DNA from: Streptomyces rugosispiralis
GTDB lineage: Bacteria; Actinomycetota; Actinomycetes; Streptomycetales; Streptomycetaceae
Assembly (NCBI RefSeq): GCF_024505145.1
Contig: NZ_JANIAA010000039.1
Location: 1-64,000 of the forward strand
Direction: 5' to 3'
Length of the DNA: 64,000 nucleotides
A model generated the notes under the pieces. The model saw only the letters and a program-made list of their open reading frames with translations. It was not told the DNA's origin and did not search any database. Numbering within the stretch: position 1 is the first letter of the stretch; each line of letters begins with the position of its first letter. Of this stretch, positions 26,373 to 34,485 are shown in pieces. The translations under genes and the position numbers were made by a program.

Positions 26373-26761
26373 CGACGTTGGAGATGATTTCGGTGCTGGA
26401 CAGCTATTTCACGAACGAGCAGCGCGAGGAGCTGGCGCGTCGTCGCGAGGCCCTGGGCCCGGAGGCCGTCGAGGAGGCCAGGACGCGTTTCGCCGGGCTG
26501 GTCGAGCAGCTGCTGGGCCATGTGCGGGACGACATCCCGGTGGACGATCCGCGGGTGCAGGACCTTCTGTGGCGTTGGGAAGAGTTGGGCTCCGCCTTTC
26601 ATGCCCAGGGAGCCGGCGGTGAGCGGACCAAGGCCGCGGCCCGGCAGATGTGGCAGGACCAGGGAGCCGGGCTCAGCCGGAGTCTGCCCTGGGCGGCCGA
26701 GAAGATGGCCGCCTTGATGGCCTACCTGGAGCGGGCCCGAGCAGCGCGGTCCAGCGGCTGA
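26369..26761 (+). CDS. TipAS-type antibiotic-recognition domain protein
   Basis: 130 aa. Begins MTTLEMISVLDSYFTNEQRE, the normal start of the TipAS domain, which in TipAL is fused behind the MerR part and binds thiopeptide antibiotics. A Cys that attacks thiostrepton in TipAS was not found in this protein. It overlaps the MerR gene by four bases (ATGA) in another frame. Just upstream, frame 2 reads PDPDQFM, the native linker, which argues for a one-base frameshift near the GGGG at 26342-26345. TipA genes also make the ligand domain alone from an internal start, so this piece could still be expressed. Confidence 0.8.
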   Translation: MTTLEMISVLDSYFTNEQREELARRREALGPEAVEEARTRFAGLVEQLLGHVRDDIPVDDPRVQDLLWRWEELGSAFHAQGAGGERTKAAARQMWQDQGAGLSRSLPWAAEKMAALMAYLERARAARSSG

Positions 26762-26779
26762 CGTCGCCATCCCGGTGAG

Positions 26780-26811
26780 GCCCTGCCCCGTTGGGCGGGC
26801 AGGGCATTTTG
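26780..26811 (+). terminator. Rho-independent-like terminator after the TipAS gene
   Basis: Stem GCCCTGCCC (26780-26788) with GGGCAGGGC (26797-26805), eight-base loop, followed by ATTTTGT. Confidence 0.8.
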
Positions 26812-27364
26812 TCGTGCAGGTCCTGCGGCATCCAGAGCGTTGATCCAGCGAAGGCGGCTGGCGGCCGAGTAAGAGCTTGTTGCTGAACCCGCTGGGCCCC
26901 GTCGGAGGATGACGTTTCTCAGGCTCGTGAGGCAGGAGGGGAGGTATCGGCTGGTACGCCACTGCTGTACCTCGTGTTCCACATCTACGGTCTGGTGCCG
27001 ATCGAGGCCGCCCGGCCTAGTCGTGCTCGGGCGGGCCTGCGACCTGTACCAGCGAGGCGGACCTCGAGTTCTGCAACAACGTCTCGAACATGTGGATGAC
27101 GGCAGCGACCTCACGTCAGTCCAAGTGCGCGCCACCGCTGCGGTCGTCGACCGCGGCGGCAATCTGCGTGAACCACCCCGGTGACCCGAAGGGGCGTACC
27201 ACTACGGTCGCGGCCACGGTGAGCTCGAGCGGCTCTGCGGGCCATGGCACGGCAGACAGCCCCGTCCTGTACGTGCCCTGCGCGTAGTGGGAAGTTGGAG
27301 GGCCTGTGGCAGTCGGGGGGATCCTCGGCCCCAGGCCTTCCACTCGGCGTAGAGAGGATCGACC
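26812..27364. other. Intergenic region
   Basis: About 550 bases. Short frames occur on both strands but none shows a family pattern. Possibly decayed coding sequence. Confidence 0.35.
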
Positions 27365-27865
27365 GTGACCTCGGACCATGACATGCTCTGGCGCCGCTGC
27401 GCGCACCTGGGCCATGTTCTGCTGCCGCTGATGGACCAGGAGCCATGGCGACAGGCTCGTCGCCACGAGAACCTGCGGACCTGGGGCATCGACACGGTCG
27501 AAGGCGAGCGCCTGATCGAGGTCTTCGCAGCTCTGGCTGCCCACGCCGTCGCGGCCGAAGCTGGTGTGTCCGCCGCAGAATTCGATGCTCTACCCCTCAG
27601 TGCCGTGGCCGAAGCGGCGACTGGTAAGCGCGACATCGAACTGCTCGCCGGGCTCCCGGACACCTTTGCCGACGGCCGTGACGGACAGGCCGTCGACCTC
27701 TTCCGCCTGTACACCTACAAAGGCGGGCAGGCCAGCCGCTGGCTCTTCCAGCTGAGCAGGGAACTGCGCCATGCGCTGATCGTGCTCGCCGAACGCTCGC
27801 CGATGCCGTCCCTCACGTGCGGGGACGTCTTCCGCCGGGCGGCCGAGGCTGGCCTGCTGCAGTGA
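27365..27865 (+). CDS. Uncharacterised helical protein
   Basis: 166 aa from a GTG with GAGAGG upstream. Not recognised. It looks soluble and mostly helical, with an aromatic/charged N-terminus (MLWRRCAHLGHVLLPLMDQE) and a conserved-looking stretch FRLYTYKGGQASRWLFQLSR near residue 115. No signal peptide, membrane segment or catalytic motif. Codon use fits a real Streptomyces gene. No clear operon partner. Confidence 0.55.
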   Translation: MTSDHDMLWRRCAHLGHVLLPLMDQEPWRQARRHENLRTWGIDTVEGERLIEVFAALAAHAVAAEAGVSAAEFDALPLSAVAEAATGKRDIELLAGLPDTFADGRDGQAVDLFRLYTYKGGQASRWLFQLSRELRHALIVLAERSPMPSLTCGDVFRRAAEAGLLQ

Positions 27866-28374
27866 TCATGGAGATCGGACATTCTCGCGGTGATGCGGAA
27901 GGCGTGCGACAGCCTCTCGGCCGGGCGGAGGCATCCGTCATCGGGATCCTGCAAGGCATCCACGACCTCCGCATCGCCATCGGCGACGCGGAAGAGGAAG
28001 AGGAGTAGAGGGAGCGGTCACGCATCGGTGGGCGCCGGTTTCCTCGGCCGGCGGGGAGTGGCGCCTTTCCGGGCCAGGCGCCTGGTCATGGGGGAGTGAT
28101 GGCAGCCCAGGTGATCAGCGTCTCGGAGTGCTGGACGTTCGTACTTCTCTGCACGCCACGGCAAATCCCCAGCTCATCCGCGCGGACGACTACGGTCATT
28201 CACACGCGGTGCCGAGTGTCGGCAGACGTCGTTTCTCGACACTCGGGCAGAATGCGCGCCACGGCGAAGGGACGTGAGTTCAGAGGCGGGCTTGTGCACC
28301 CCGGCGGGGCCACGGACCGGCTCGAACAGTGCGTGAGAGTGGCGGGTCGTGCGGGTGGTGATCAGTGGGCCTCG
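27866..28374. other. Intergenic region with possible 46-aa frame
   Basis: An ATG at 27868 opens a 46-aa frame ending in GDAEEEEE at 28008, without a clear binding site; I give it little weight. The rest holds nothing I recognise. Confidence 0.25.
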
Positions 28375-29463
28375 TCAGCCGGCCGACGGGGTGAGGCTGG
28401 TGCGGTCGAACGGGCCACCGTGCGCGGCGGCGTAGGTGATGGCGTCGTTGACGGCATCGAGGTCGAACGACCGGACCCGTTCGGGGGCGAGATCCAAAGC
28501 GCCCGAGGCAAGGAGCCGGATGATGCCGACATTGGCTGTGCGCGGGTACATCCACTGCCCGCGCACGGTGATCGAGTTGCGCATGATCCATGGGTACGGG
28601 AGTGCGAGGTCGTCGCCACCGAGCATGCCGACGCCGCCCATGAGGACGACCCGGCCGTACTCGCGCACGGTCATGGCGGCCGCGCGCGAGGCCGAGCTGG
28701 GTGCGCTCGGCGGGAGCAGGTCGATCACCATGTCGATCGGGCCGTCGGCCGCCGCGGACATCGCCGCGCGGTCGGTGGCCTCGTCCCCGGTCAGCGGGAC
28801 CGGGCGCAGACGCGGACCGAACCGGTCGGCGAGGAGGCCGAGCGCGGCCTTGTTGCGGCCGGGGGCGACCACGCGGCCCGCGCCCATCGCGAGCGCGAGC
28901 GCGACCGCGCTGCTGCCGAGGTTGCCGGTGGCCCCGCTGACGAGCAGCGTCTCGCCGGCCGCGAGCCCACCTGCCAGCAGCCCGCCGTAGGAGATGGTGT
29001 GCACGGTGAGCGCGGCCCAGCGGGCCGGATCCTCCCCGGCCGCGGCGGGCAGCGGGAAGACGTTCTCTGTCGGGACCCGCATGAGCTCGGCGAACGCGCC
29101 GTCGTGCATGTACTCGGCGAGCCGCGCGCCGCCCTCGCCGCGCGAACTCCAGCCCTGGAGCGTGATGTCGGGCGTCAGGGCATCGTCCCGCGAGCGCACC
29201 GTCGAGTCGCACCACACCACGTCGCCGACCCGCAGCCGGGTGGCGTCAGGGCCGACGTGGACGATCCGCCCCACCGCGCCAACACCGGGCACGACAGGAG
29301 GGACAAGGGGGTACTTCCGCTTGCCGCTGAAGACTTCGGCCGCGTAGGGCGCCACGCCGGCGGCGAGGACCTCGACCACCACCTCACCGCTGCCGGCCTC
29401 GGGGTCCGGCACCTCCCGCACCGCGAGTGGGGCGCCGAACCGCGTCAGAACTGCTGCTCGCAC
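28375..29463 (-). CDS. Zinc-type alcohol dehydrogenase-like (MDR) protein
   Basis: 362 aa from a GTG with GGAGG seven bases upstream. GroES-like N-terminal domain (RFGAPLAVREVPDPEAGSGE then VVVEVLAAGV). The cofactor domain has LLVSGATGNLGSSAVALALA at about residues 170-190. The catalytic Cys/His zinc ligands of true alcohol dehydrogenases are not evident (VAPYAAEVFSG in place of CHTD), so it belongs to the zinc-free quinone-reductase-like side of the superfamily. It is divergent from the LysR gene, which probably controls it. Substrate unknown. Confidence 0.85.
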   Translation of the reverse strand: MRAAVLTRFGAPLAVREVPDPEAGSGEVVVEVLAAGVAPYAAEVFSGKRKYPLVPPVVPGVGAVGRIVHVGPDATRLRVGDVVWCDSTVRSRDDALTPDITLQGWSSRGEGGARLAEYMHDGAFAELMRVPTENVFPLPAAAGEDPARWAALTVHTISYGGLLAGGLAAGETLLVSGATGNLGSSAVALALAMGAGRVVAPGRNKAALGLLADRFGPRLRPVPLTGDEATDRAAMSAAADGPIDMVIDLLPPSAPSSASRAAAMTVREYGRVVLMGGVGMLGGDDLALPYPWIMRNSITVRGQWMYPRTANVGIIRLLASGALDLAPERVRSFDLDAVNDAITYAAAHGGPFDRTSLTPSAG

Positions 29464-29478
29464 GTGATGACCTCCGTG

Positions 29479-29565
29479 TTCGTCCGTGCTCTGAGATCAA
29501 CACTAGGAGCGGGACGAACATGCGGGAAGCGAGGATCTGGCATCTATGGTATGCGTATAACGCAT
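29479..29565. promoter_or_regulatory. Divergent control region of the LysR/MDR pair
   Basis: Two dyads: TTCGTCC (29479-29485) with GGACGAA (29512-29518), and ATGCG-TATAA-CGCAT (29551-29565), which overlaps the LysR start codon. Two sites of this kind fit LysR recognition plus activation sites. Confidence 0.5.
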
Positions 29566-30457
29566 GGACATCTCCAGCACGGGACTGCGGGTCCTGCGGC
29601 AGATCGCCGAGTCCGGCAGCTTCACCGCGGCGGCCGCCCGACTCGGATACACGCAGTCGGCCGTCTCACGCCAGGCCGCCGCCCTCGAACACAGCGCCGA
29701 CACCATCCTGTTCGAACGCCGCCCGGACGGGGTGCGGCTCACTCCCGCCGGCTTGACCCTGCTGCGGCACGCCCACACGATCCTCGCCTCGCTCGCGGCG
29801 GCCGAGCGTGAACTCACCGGCACCGCCCCGCGGACCGAACTGGTGCGGCTCGGGGCAGTCCTGAGCGCGGGCTCGGCGATCCTGCCCGCCGTACTCGCAC
29901 ACCTCGCGGAGGCCGACCCGCAGATCACGGTCACCACCCGCGAGGGCACCACGCCCTCCCTGATCCGGGCGTTGCGCGCGGGCTCGCTCGACCTCGCCGT
30001 GCTGACATCCCGCCCACCCCACCGGCCCTTCGACAGCGAGTCGCCGCGCCTGCACCTCGAGACCGTCGCGGACACCGAACTGGTCGTGGCCGTGTCTTCG
30101 ACCGGGGACTTCGCCGGACGCACCACGGTGCACATCGACGAACTGGTCGACGCCGCATGGATCGCCACCCCGTCGTCGAACTCCGAGCCACTGCTCGGCG
30201 TCTGGCCCGGCCTGCCCGGACGGCCGCGCGTCGTCCACTCCGCGCGCGACTGGCTGACGAAGCTCCAACTGGTCGCCGGCGGCTTCGGCGTGACCACGGT
30301 GCCGTCCCGGCTCTCACCGGTGCTGCCGCCCGGGGTGAGCCTGCTGCGCGTCGACGGCGCACCCCCCGAGATCCGCCGGGTGCTCGTGGCACGTCTCTCC
30401 GGCCAGCCCACCCCGGCGATCACCGCCGTCACCCGAGCGATCACGTCGACCGCCTGA
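29564..30457 (+). CDS. LysR-family transcriptional regulator
   Basis: 297 aa. Winged helix at residues 4-62 (STGLRVLRQIAESGSFTAAA then ARLGYTQSAVSRQAAALEH). The periplasmic-binding-like effector domain follows from about residue 90 (VRLGAVLSAGSAILPAVLAH). Length is normal for the family. It faces the MDR gene across 100 bases and likely controls it and itself. The effector is unknown. A palindrome covers its own start, fitting autorepression. Confidence 0.9.
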   Translation: MDISSTGLRVLRQIAESGSFTAAAARLGYTQSAVSRQAAALEHSADTILFERRPDGVRLTPAGLTLLRHAHTILASLAAAERELTGTAPRTELVRLGAVLSAGSAILPAVLAHLAEADPQITVTTREGTTPSLIRALRAGSLDLAVLTSRPPHRPFDSESPRLHLETVADTELVVAVSSTGDFAGRTTVHIDELVDAAWIATPSSNSEPLLGVWPGLPGRPRVVHSARDWLTKLQLVAGGFGVTTVPSRLSPVLPPGVSLLRVDGAPPEIRRVLVARLSGQPTPAITAVTRAITSTA

Positions 30458-30513
30458 ACCGCCACCAGGGCCGCACACATCGCGGGTGCCCCTTTCCCCT
30501 TCACTCCGGCCCA

Positions 30514-30612
30514 TGAGCGCGCCGATGTCCGTGCCGATGAAGGTCACCACCGGGATCAGCGAGTTGCGCAGCAGATGGCGGGTGACGATCCGGTGGCGCG
30601 GGAGCCCCTTGG
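30514..30612 (-). pseudogene. Oligopeptide ABC permease (OppB/DppB-type) fragment
   Basis: On the minus strand one frame reads SKGLPRHRIVTRHLLRNSLI then PVVTFIGTDIGALMG, the conserved loop and following helix of Opp/Dpp permeases. Both sides are cut. At its upstream side it abuts the transposase relic. Confidence 0.65.
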
Positions 30613-30960
30613 ACGGCGGCAGGGGCCGAACATCCGGAGCTGTTCGCGGACGTGTCGGAGAAGCCGGTAGCGGCCTGGCGGGTGCGGGTGCGGGTGCGGG
30701 TGCGGGTGCGGGTGCGGGCGCGGGCGCGGGCGGCGAACGAGTACCCCTCGGACCTGGGGGCGGCGGCCGGGCGGGTGCGGTACACGCTGCTGTCGACGCT
30801 GTGCCGCGTACGGGAGACGGAGATCACCGACTCGCTGGTGGAGCTGTTCATCCAGCTCGTGCAGAGGATCAACACGCGCCCGGAGAAGAAGGCCGAGGGC
30901 GAGTTCGACAAGGAGCTCGAGCGGGTCCGCGGCAAGGAGGGCATCCTGCTGCGGCCGACT
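30601..30960 (+). pseudogene. Tn3-family transposase relic
   Basis: The frame gives EHPELFADVSEKPVAAW, then, after an Arg/Val repeat, ANEYPSDLGAAAGRVRYTLL, TEITDSLVELFIQLVQRINT and ELERVRGKEGILLR. This order matches the middle of Tn3-type transposases. It ends just before the next promoter. About 115 of roughly 1000 residues remain, and no inverted ends were found. Confidence 0.75.
30678..30731 (+). repeat. Hexanucleotide repeat inside the transposase relic
   Basis: Six copies of gcgggt followed by three of gcgggc. They turn a short native Arg/Ala-rich linker into (VR)n(AR)n. Confidence 0.95.
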
Positions 30961-30970
30961 GCGCGAACCC

Positions 30971-31000
30971 TTGACAGAGCGCCTCGCGATTGGTTCTGTA
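30971..31000 (+). promoter_or_regulatory. Promoter of the GH43 gene
   Basis: TTGACA at 30971-30976 and, 17-18 bases on, TTCTGT/TCTGTA. The same layout (gcgcgaacccttgacag, then ggttct) stands before the six-hairpin glycosidase gene at 40259, in both cases followed by a TTTGAGCGCTCAAA palindrome. Confidence 0.7.
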
Positions 31001-31009
31001 CACGACAGG

Positions 31010-31023
31010 TTTGAGCGCTCAAA
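31010..31023. promoter_or_regulatory. LacI-type operator 1
   Basis: TTTGAGCGCTCAAA, a perfect palindrome just downstream of the promoter, where a bound repressor blocks transcription start. Identical to operator 3 and one base from operator 2. Confidence 0.85.
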
Positions 31024-31245
31024 CGCCTGGAGGGGAGTAGCGCCATGTAGACCCAGCGGGTGCCGAGCGCTGCCCAAGCGGCCCCACCCCACCAGGGAAC
31101 GCGCATGGCGACGAACCGGCCGCCCCGGGCCTGATGACACCGTCGGGCCTCCGACGACGAGCGGCGGCCCGATGGAGCAATCCTGTTGACCGATGTGCGG
31201 AAGCGGTGGATCCGACTTCCGTACGGACGACCTTGGAGCGCGATC

Positions 31246-32316
31246 ATGAAGCCATGGAGACGTCTCCACAGCCTCCTCGCCGCCGGCGTGTGCGGTGCTC
31301 TGGCCGCCGTGCTGTCGCTGCTGTGCCCCGCGCCCGCCCAGGCATCCCAGACCACCATCCACAACGCCGACCCGAGCGTGATCCGGGTCGGCGGTACCTA
31401 CATCTCGGCGGAGACCTCCGGCGGCGGCATCGCCGTCCGGGAGGCGTCCTCCCCGAGCGCGCTCGGCGCGGCCACGGCCCGGAAGGTATGGACGAACCCC
31501 AGCGGCCGCGGCGAGGTGTGGGCACCGGAGATCGTCGTGGACGGCGGCCGGTACTACATCTACTTCACCGCCGGCACCGGCGCGGCCCACCGGATGTACG
31601 TGATCAGCTCCGCCACCGCCGGCAGCGGGTACGGGGACGAGACGAAACTGGCCCTCCCGGACGACAAGTGGGCGATCGACGGCAACATGTTCACCTTCGA
31701 AGGCCAGCGCTGGTTCGTCTGGTCCGGCTGGGCGGGCGACACCAACGTCGAGCAGAACCTCTACCTGGCCAGGATGAGCAGCCCGACCACGCCGACCGGC
31801 GCGCGGTACATCATCTCGCAGCCGCGCGAGAGCTGGGAGCGCGTGGTCGGCAACCCGTACATCAACGAGGCGCCGAACGCGATCAAGGATCCCAACGGCC
31901 AGTTGCACATCGTGTACTCGGCCAACGGCAGTTGGAGCGACCAGTACTGCATGGCCGACCTGCGGCTGCGGGCCGGCGGCGACCCGACGTACGTATGGGA
32001 CTGGTACAAGTCGAACGGCTGCCTGTTCGGGTCGCACGCGGCCACGATGATGAAGGGGTGGGACCCCACCCTGTACGTCGACGGGCCCGGCAGCCACAGC
32101 TTCGTGCTGCTCAACGGCGACATCAACACCAGTCCGCCGGCCGGCCCGACGTTCCCGCTGATGTTCACCGCGGTCCCGAAGGGGACCCCGTACTCCTGGT
32201 CCGCCCGCTACTGGTTCACCGGCGGCTTCTGCTGGTGGGGCGGCACCACGTACACCCGGGCCAACGTCCCCGGCGACACCAGCAACACCGGTTGGAGCCT
32301 GAAGTTCTTCGAGTAG
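31246..32316 (+). CDS. Secreted GH43-type glycosidase (arabinanase/arabinofuranosidase-like)
   Basis: 356 aa from the ATG with GGAG eight bases upstream; this start gives a clean signal peptide (MKPWRRLHSLLAAGVCGALA, then PAQA). Five-bladed propeller signatures of GH43 follow: HNADPSVIRVGGTYI (catalytic-base Asp), GEVWAPEIVVDGGRYYIYFT and the DKWAIDGNMFTFEGQRW segment. A late GFCWWGGTTY is present. The nearest remembered relatives act on alpha-1,5-arabinan side chains, but substrate assignment is inference. It is the first gene of a unit with the SGNH-CBM gene and sits behind LacI operator 1. Confidence 0.82.
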   Translation: MKPWRRLHSLLAAGVCGALAAVLSLLCPAPAQASQTTIHNADPSVIRVGGTYISAETSGGGIAVREASSPSALGAATARKVWTNPSGRGEVWAPEIVVDGGRYYIYFTAGTGAAHRMYVISSATAGSGYGDETKLALPDDKWAIDGNMFTFEGQRWFVWSGWAGDTNVEQNLYLARMSSPTTPTGARYIISQPRESWERVVGNPYINEAPNAIKDPNGQLHIVYSANGSWSDQYCMADLRLRAGGDPTYVWDWYKSNGCLFGSHAATMMKGWDPTLYVDGPGSHSFVLLNGDINTSPPAGPTFPLMFTAVPKGTPYSWSARYWFTGGFCWWGGTTYTRANVPGDTSNTGWSLKFFE

Positions 32317-32361
32317 GCGTGCCTGGCCCGGCCCCATCCCCGACCCCCATGGAGGGACACC

Positions 32362-33537
32362 ATGCCAGGTCCCGTGCCACCGCTTTCGCGAAGACGCCAC
32401 CACATGTCCCCGGGCGCCGCGCTGGCCGCCCTCTGCCTGCTGGCCGTGACGCTGCTCCTCGGCGCCGGACACGCGTACGCCGCGCCCGCCGGCGCCGACC
32501 AGCAGCTCCGCCCCGGCACGGCCTCCAGCGGTGAGTCCAACGGAGGCGTGCGCATCATGCCGCTGGGCGACTCCATCACGGACGGGTTCAACGTGCCTGG
32601 CGGCTACCGCTCGGACCTGTGGCAGTACCTGGTCGCCGACGGTCACACCGACGACTTCGTCGGCTCGCAGTCCAACGGCCCCGCGCGTCTCGGCGACCAC
32701 GACCACGAGGGCCATCCGGGCTGGCGGATCGACGAGATCGACGCACACGCCGCCGACTGGGTGCGCGTCACGTCGCCGCGCACGATCCTGCTGCACATCG
32801 GCACCAACGACATGGTCCAGAACTACGACCCGGCCGGCGCCCCGGCCCGGCTGTCCACGCTGCTCACGCACCTCACCGACGCGGCCCCCACCGCCGATGT
32901 GCTGGTCTCCGACCTGATCCCGCTCGCCGACCCGGTCCTCGAAAGCCGCGCGGAACGGTACGACGCGGCCGTCCCCGGCGTGGTCTCCGCGCTTGCCGCG
33001 CAGGGTCGGCATGTGCACTTCGTCTCCATGCACTCCGCGCTCACCACCGCCGACCTGGCCGACGGCGTGCACCCGACGGCCGGCGGCTACTCGAAGATGG
33101 CCGCGCGCTGGTACTCCGCGCTGATCTCCTCGCCGGTCACCCGCTGGGAGGCGGAGAACTCCGCGTACGCGTCCGTGCACGACGCCGACCTGCTGTCCAG
33201 CCCGACCGCGTCAGGTGGTGTGAAGGCCGGCCATATCGACAACGCCGACAGCTATCTTCAGTACGTCGTCACCGCCCCCTACACCGGGGCCTACCGCATG
33301 TACGTGCGTGCCGGAAACGGCATGGGCGCCACCTGCACCCACCTGCTCACCGTCGACGACGCCCCCGCCGTCACGGTCGCCTACCCCTCCTACGGCTGGG
33401 AGGAGTGGTCGATGACCGGCGTCGACGTCCACCTCCAGCAGGGCGCCAACACCCTGCGCTTTGCCAAGGGCACGTGCTACGCCGAGATCGACGCGATCGA
33501 CTTCGCCACCCTCGGCGCACCCACTCCCTGGATCTAG
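32362..33537 (+). CDS. Secreted SGNH esterase with C-terminal carbohydrate-binding module
   Basis: 391 aa; the ATG has GGAGGG upstream. Signal peptide at 1-41 (RRRHHMSPGAALAALCLLAV, then AYA). The SGNH domain covers about 62-260, with block I MPLGDSITDG, the Asn/Gly blocks NGPARLGDHDHEGH and IGTNDMVQN, and block V DGVHPTAGGY. A CBM6/35-like module follows at about 262-388 (TRWEAENSAYAS, then YLQYVVTAPYTGAYRMYVRA). Such enzymes remove acetyl groups from plant polysaccharides. It follows the GH43 gene after 45 bases and ends at a strong terminator. Confidence 0.87.
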   Translation: MPGPVPPLSRRRHHMSPGAALAALCLLAVTLLLGAGHAYAAPAGADQQLRPGTASSGESNGGVRIMPLGDSITDGFNVPGGYRSDLWQYLVADGHTDDFVGSQSNGPARLGDHDHEGHPGWRIDEIDAHAADWVRVTSPRTILLHIGTNDMVQNYDPAGAPARLSTLLTHLTDAAPTADVLVSDLIPLADPVLESRAERYDAAVPGVVSALAAQGRHVHFVSMHSALTTADLADGVHPTAGGYSKMAARWYSALISSPVTRWEAENSAYASVHDADLLSSPTASGGVKAGHIDNADSYLQYVVTAPYTGAYRMYVRAGNGMGATCTHLLTVDDAPAVTVAYPSYGWEEWSMTGVDVHLQQGANTLRFAKGTCYAEIDAIDFATLGAPTPWI

Positions 33538-33540
33538 TGC

Positions 33541-33585
33541 CTCCCCGGCGAGCCGCCGACGCCATCGGCGGCTCGCCGGGGAGGA
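33541..33585. terminator. 20-bp stem terminator, convergent genes
   Basis: Perfect arms 33541-33560 and 33566-33585 (beginning CCTCCCCGGCGAG) with a five-base loop, between the SGNH gene and the oppositely oriented permease gene. Likely stops both transcripts. Confidence 0.9.
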
Positions 33586-33612
33586 CGCCTCCGCAGCCGC
33601 TCGCTCCGCTCC

Positions 33613-34485
33613 CTATTTGAGTCCGCCCGCGGTCAGGCCGGAGACGATGCGTCGCTGGAACGCCAGAACCGCGAGGACAAGGGGGACGGTGACCACGACA
33701 CCGGCTGCCATCTGAGTTCCGTAGGGCTGGTCGAAGCCGTAGGCCCCGGTGAAGCGGGAGATGGCGACGGTTGCCGTTTGCATGTCCTTCTTGTTGACCA
33801 TGGAAAGCGCGATGATGAAGTCGTTCCAGGCGGCGATGAACGTGATGATCGCGGTCGTGAACACGCCGGGTGCCGCGAGCGGGAGGATGACCTTGCGGAA
33901 GGCTTGTCCCCTGGTGCATCCGTCGATCATCGCCGCTTGTTCCAGTTCGGCGGGGAGCTGGCGGAAGAACGACGTCAAGTACCAGACGGCCAGCGGAAGG
34001 GCGAACGACAGGCTTGGCACGATCATGGCCTGATAGGTGTTGATCCATTTGATGTCGGTGAACAGCTTCAGCAGCGGCACGACGATGGAGATCGGCGGGA
34101 ACATGGATATCGCGATGATGACGGCCGCGACCAGGTTCTTGAAGCGGAACTCCAACCGTGCCAGCGCGTAAGCCGCAACGGTGCCGATCACCAGCGTGAC
34201 GATGGTGGCGATGCCCGCCACGACGAGGCTGTTGAGCAGAGCCCGTCCGAATCCGACATCAGGTTTGAACACCGCGCGGAAGTTCGCGGTGGACCAGGGC
34301 CTGGGCAGGGCGGAGAGCTGGAACTGGTCGGAGGGCCGGCGGAACGCGGAGACCACCATCCAGAAGAACGGTGCCAGGCAGTAGACGACGATGACGGCTA
34401 CGCCGAAGTAGCGGAGGACGGCCGCGGCACCCGAGTGGTTGGCACTCGCTCTCCTGCTGGGCCGGTCCGTGGCGTGGGTGGTCAT
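33613..34485 (-). CDS. Sugar ABC transporter permease (MalG type)
   Basis: 290 aa. Six hydrophobic helices; the conserved ATPase-contact loop reads EQAAMIDGCTRGQAFRKVIL then PLAAPG near residue 190 (EAA motif). Membrane partner of the permease whose stop it overlaps (ATGA, 34482-34485). It imports a sugar or oligosaccharide with the neighbouring binding protein. No ATPase gene lies in this operon, so a shared MsiK-type ATPase from elsewhere is expected, as is usual in Streptomyces. Confidence 0.92.
   Translation of the reverse strand: MTTHATDRPSRRASANHSGAAAVLRYFGVAVIVVYCLAPFFWMVVSAFRRPSDQFQLSALPRPWSTANFRAVFKPDVGFGRALLNSLVVAGIATIVTLVIGTVAAYALARLEFRFKNLVAAVIIAISMFPPISIVVPLLKLFTDIKWINTYQAMIVPSLSFALPLAVWYLTSFFRQLPAELEQAAMIDGCTRGQAFRKVILPLAAPGVFTTAIITFIAAWNDFIIALSMVNKKDMQTATVAISRFTGAYGFDQPYGTQMAAGVVVTVPLVLAVLAFQRRIVSGLTAGGLK

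Noticed and set aside
28096..29811. 571-codon plus-strand frame
   Set aside because: It lies opposite the well-supported alcohol-dehydrogenase-like gene and runs into the LysR gene in another frame.
30556..33180. Very long open frame on the minus strand (874 codons)
   Set aside because: It is the mirror of the GH43 and SGNH genes; its sequence is Arg/Gly/Val/Pro-rich without any domain, while the plus-strand frames have signal peptides and catalytic motifs.
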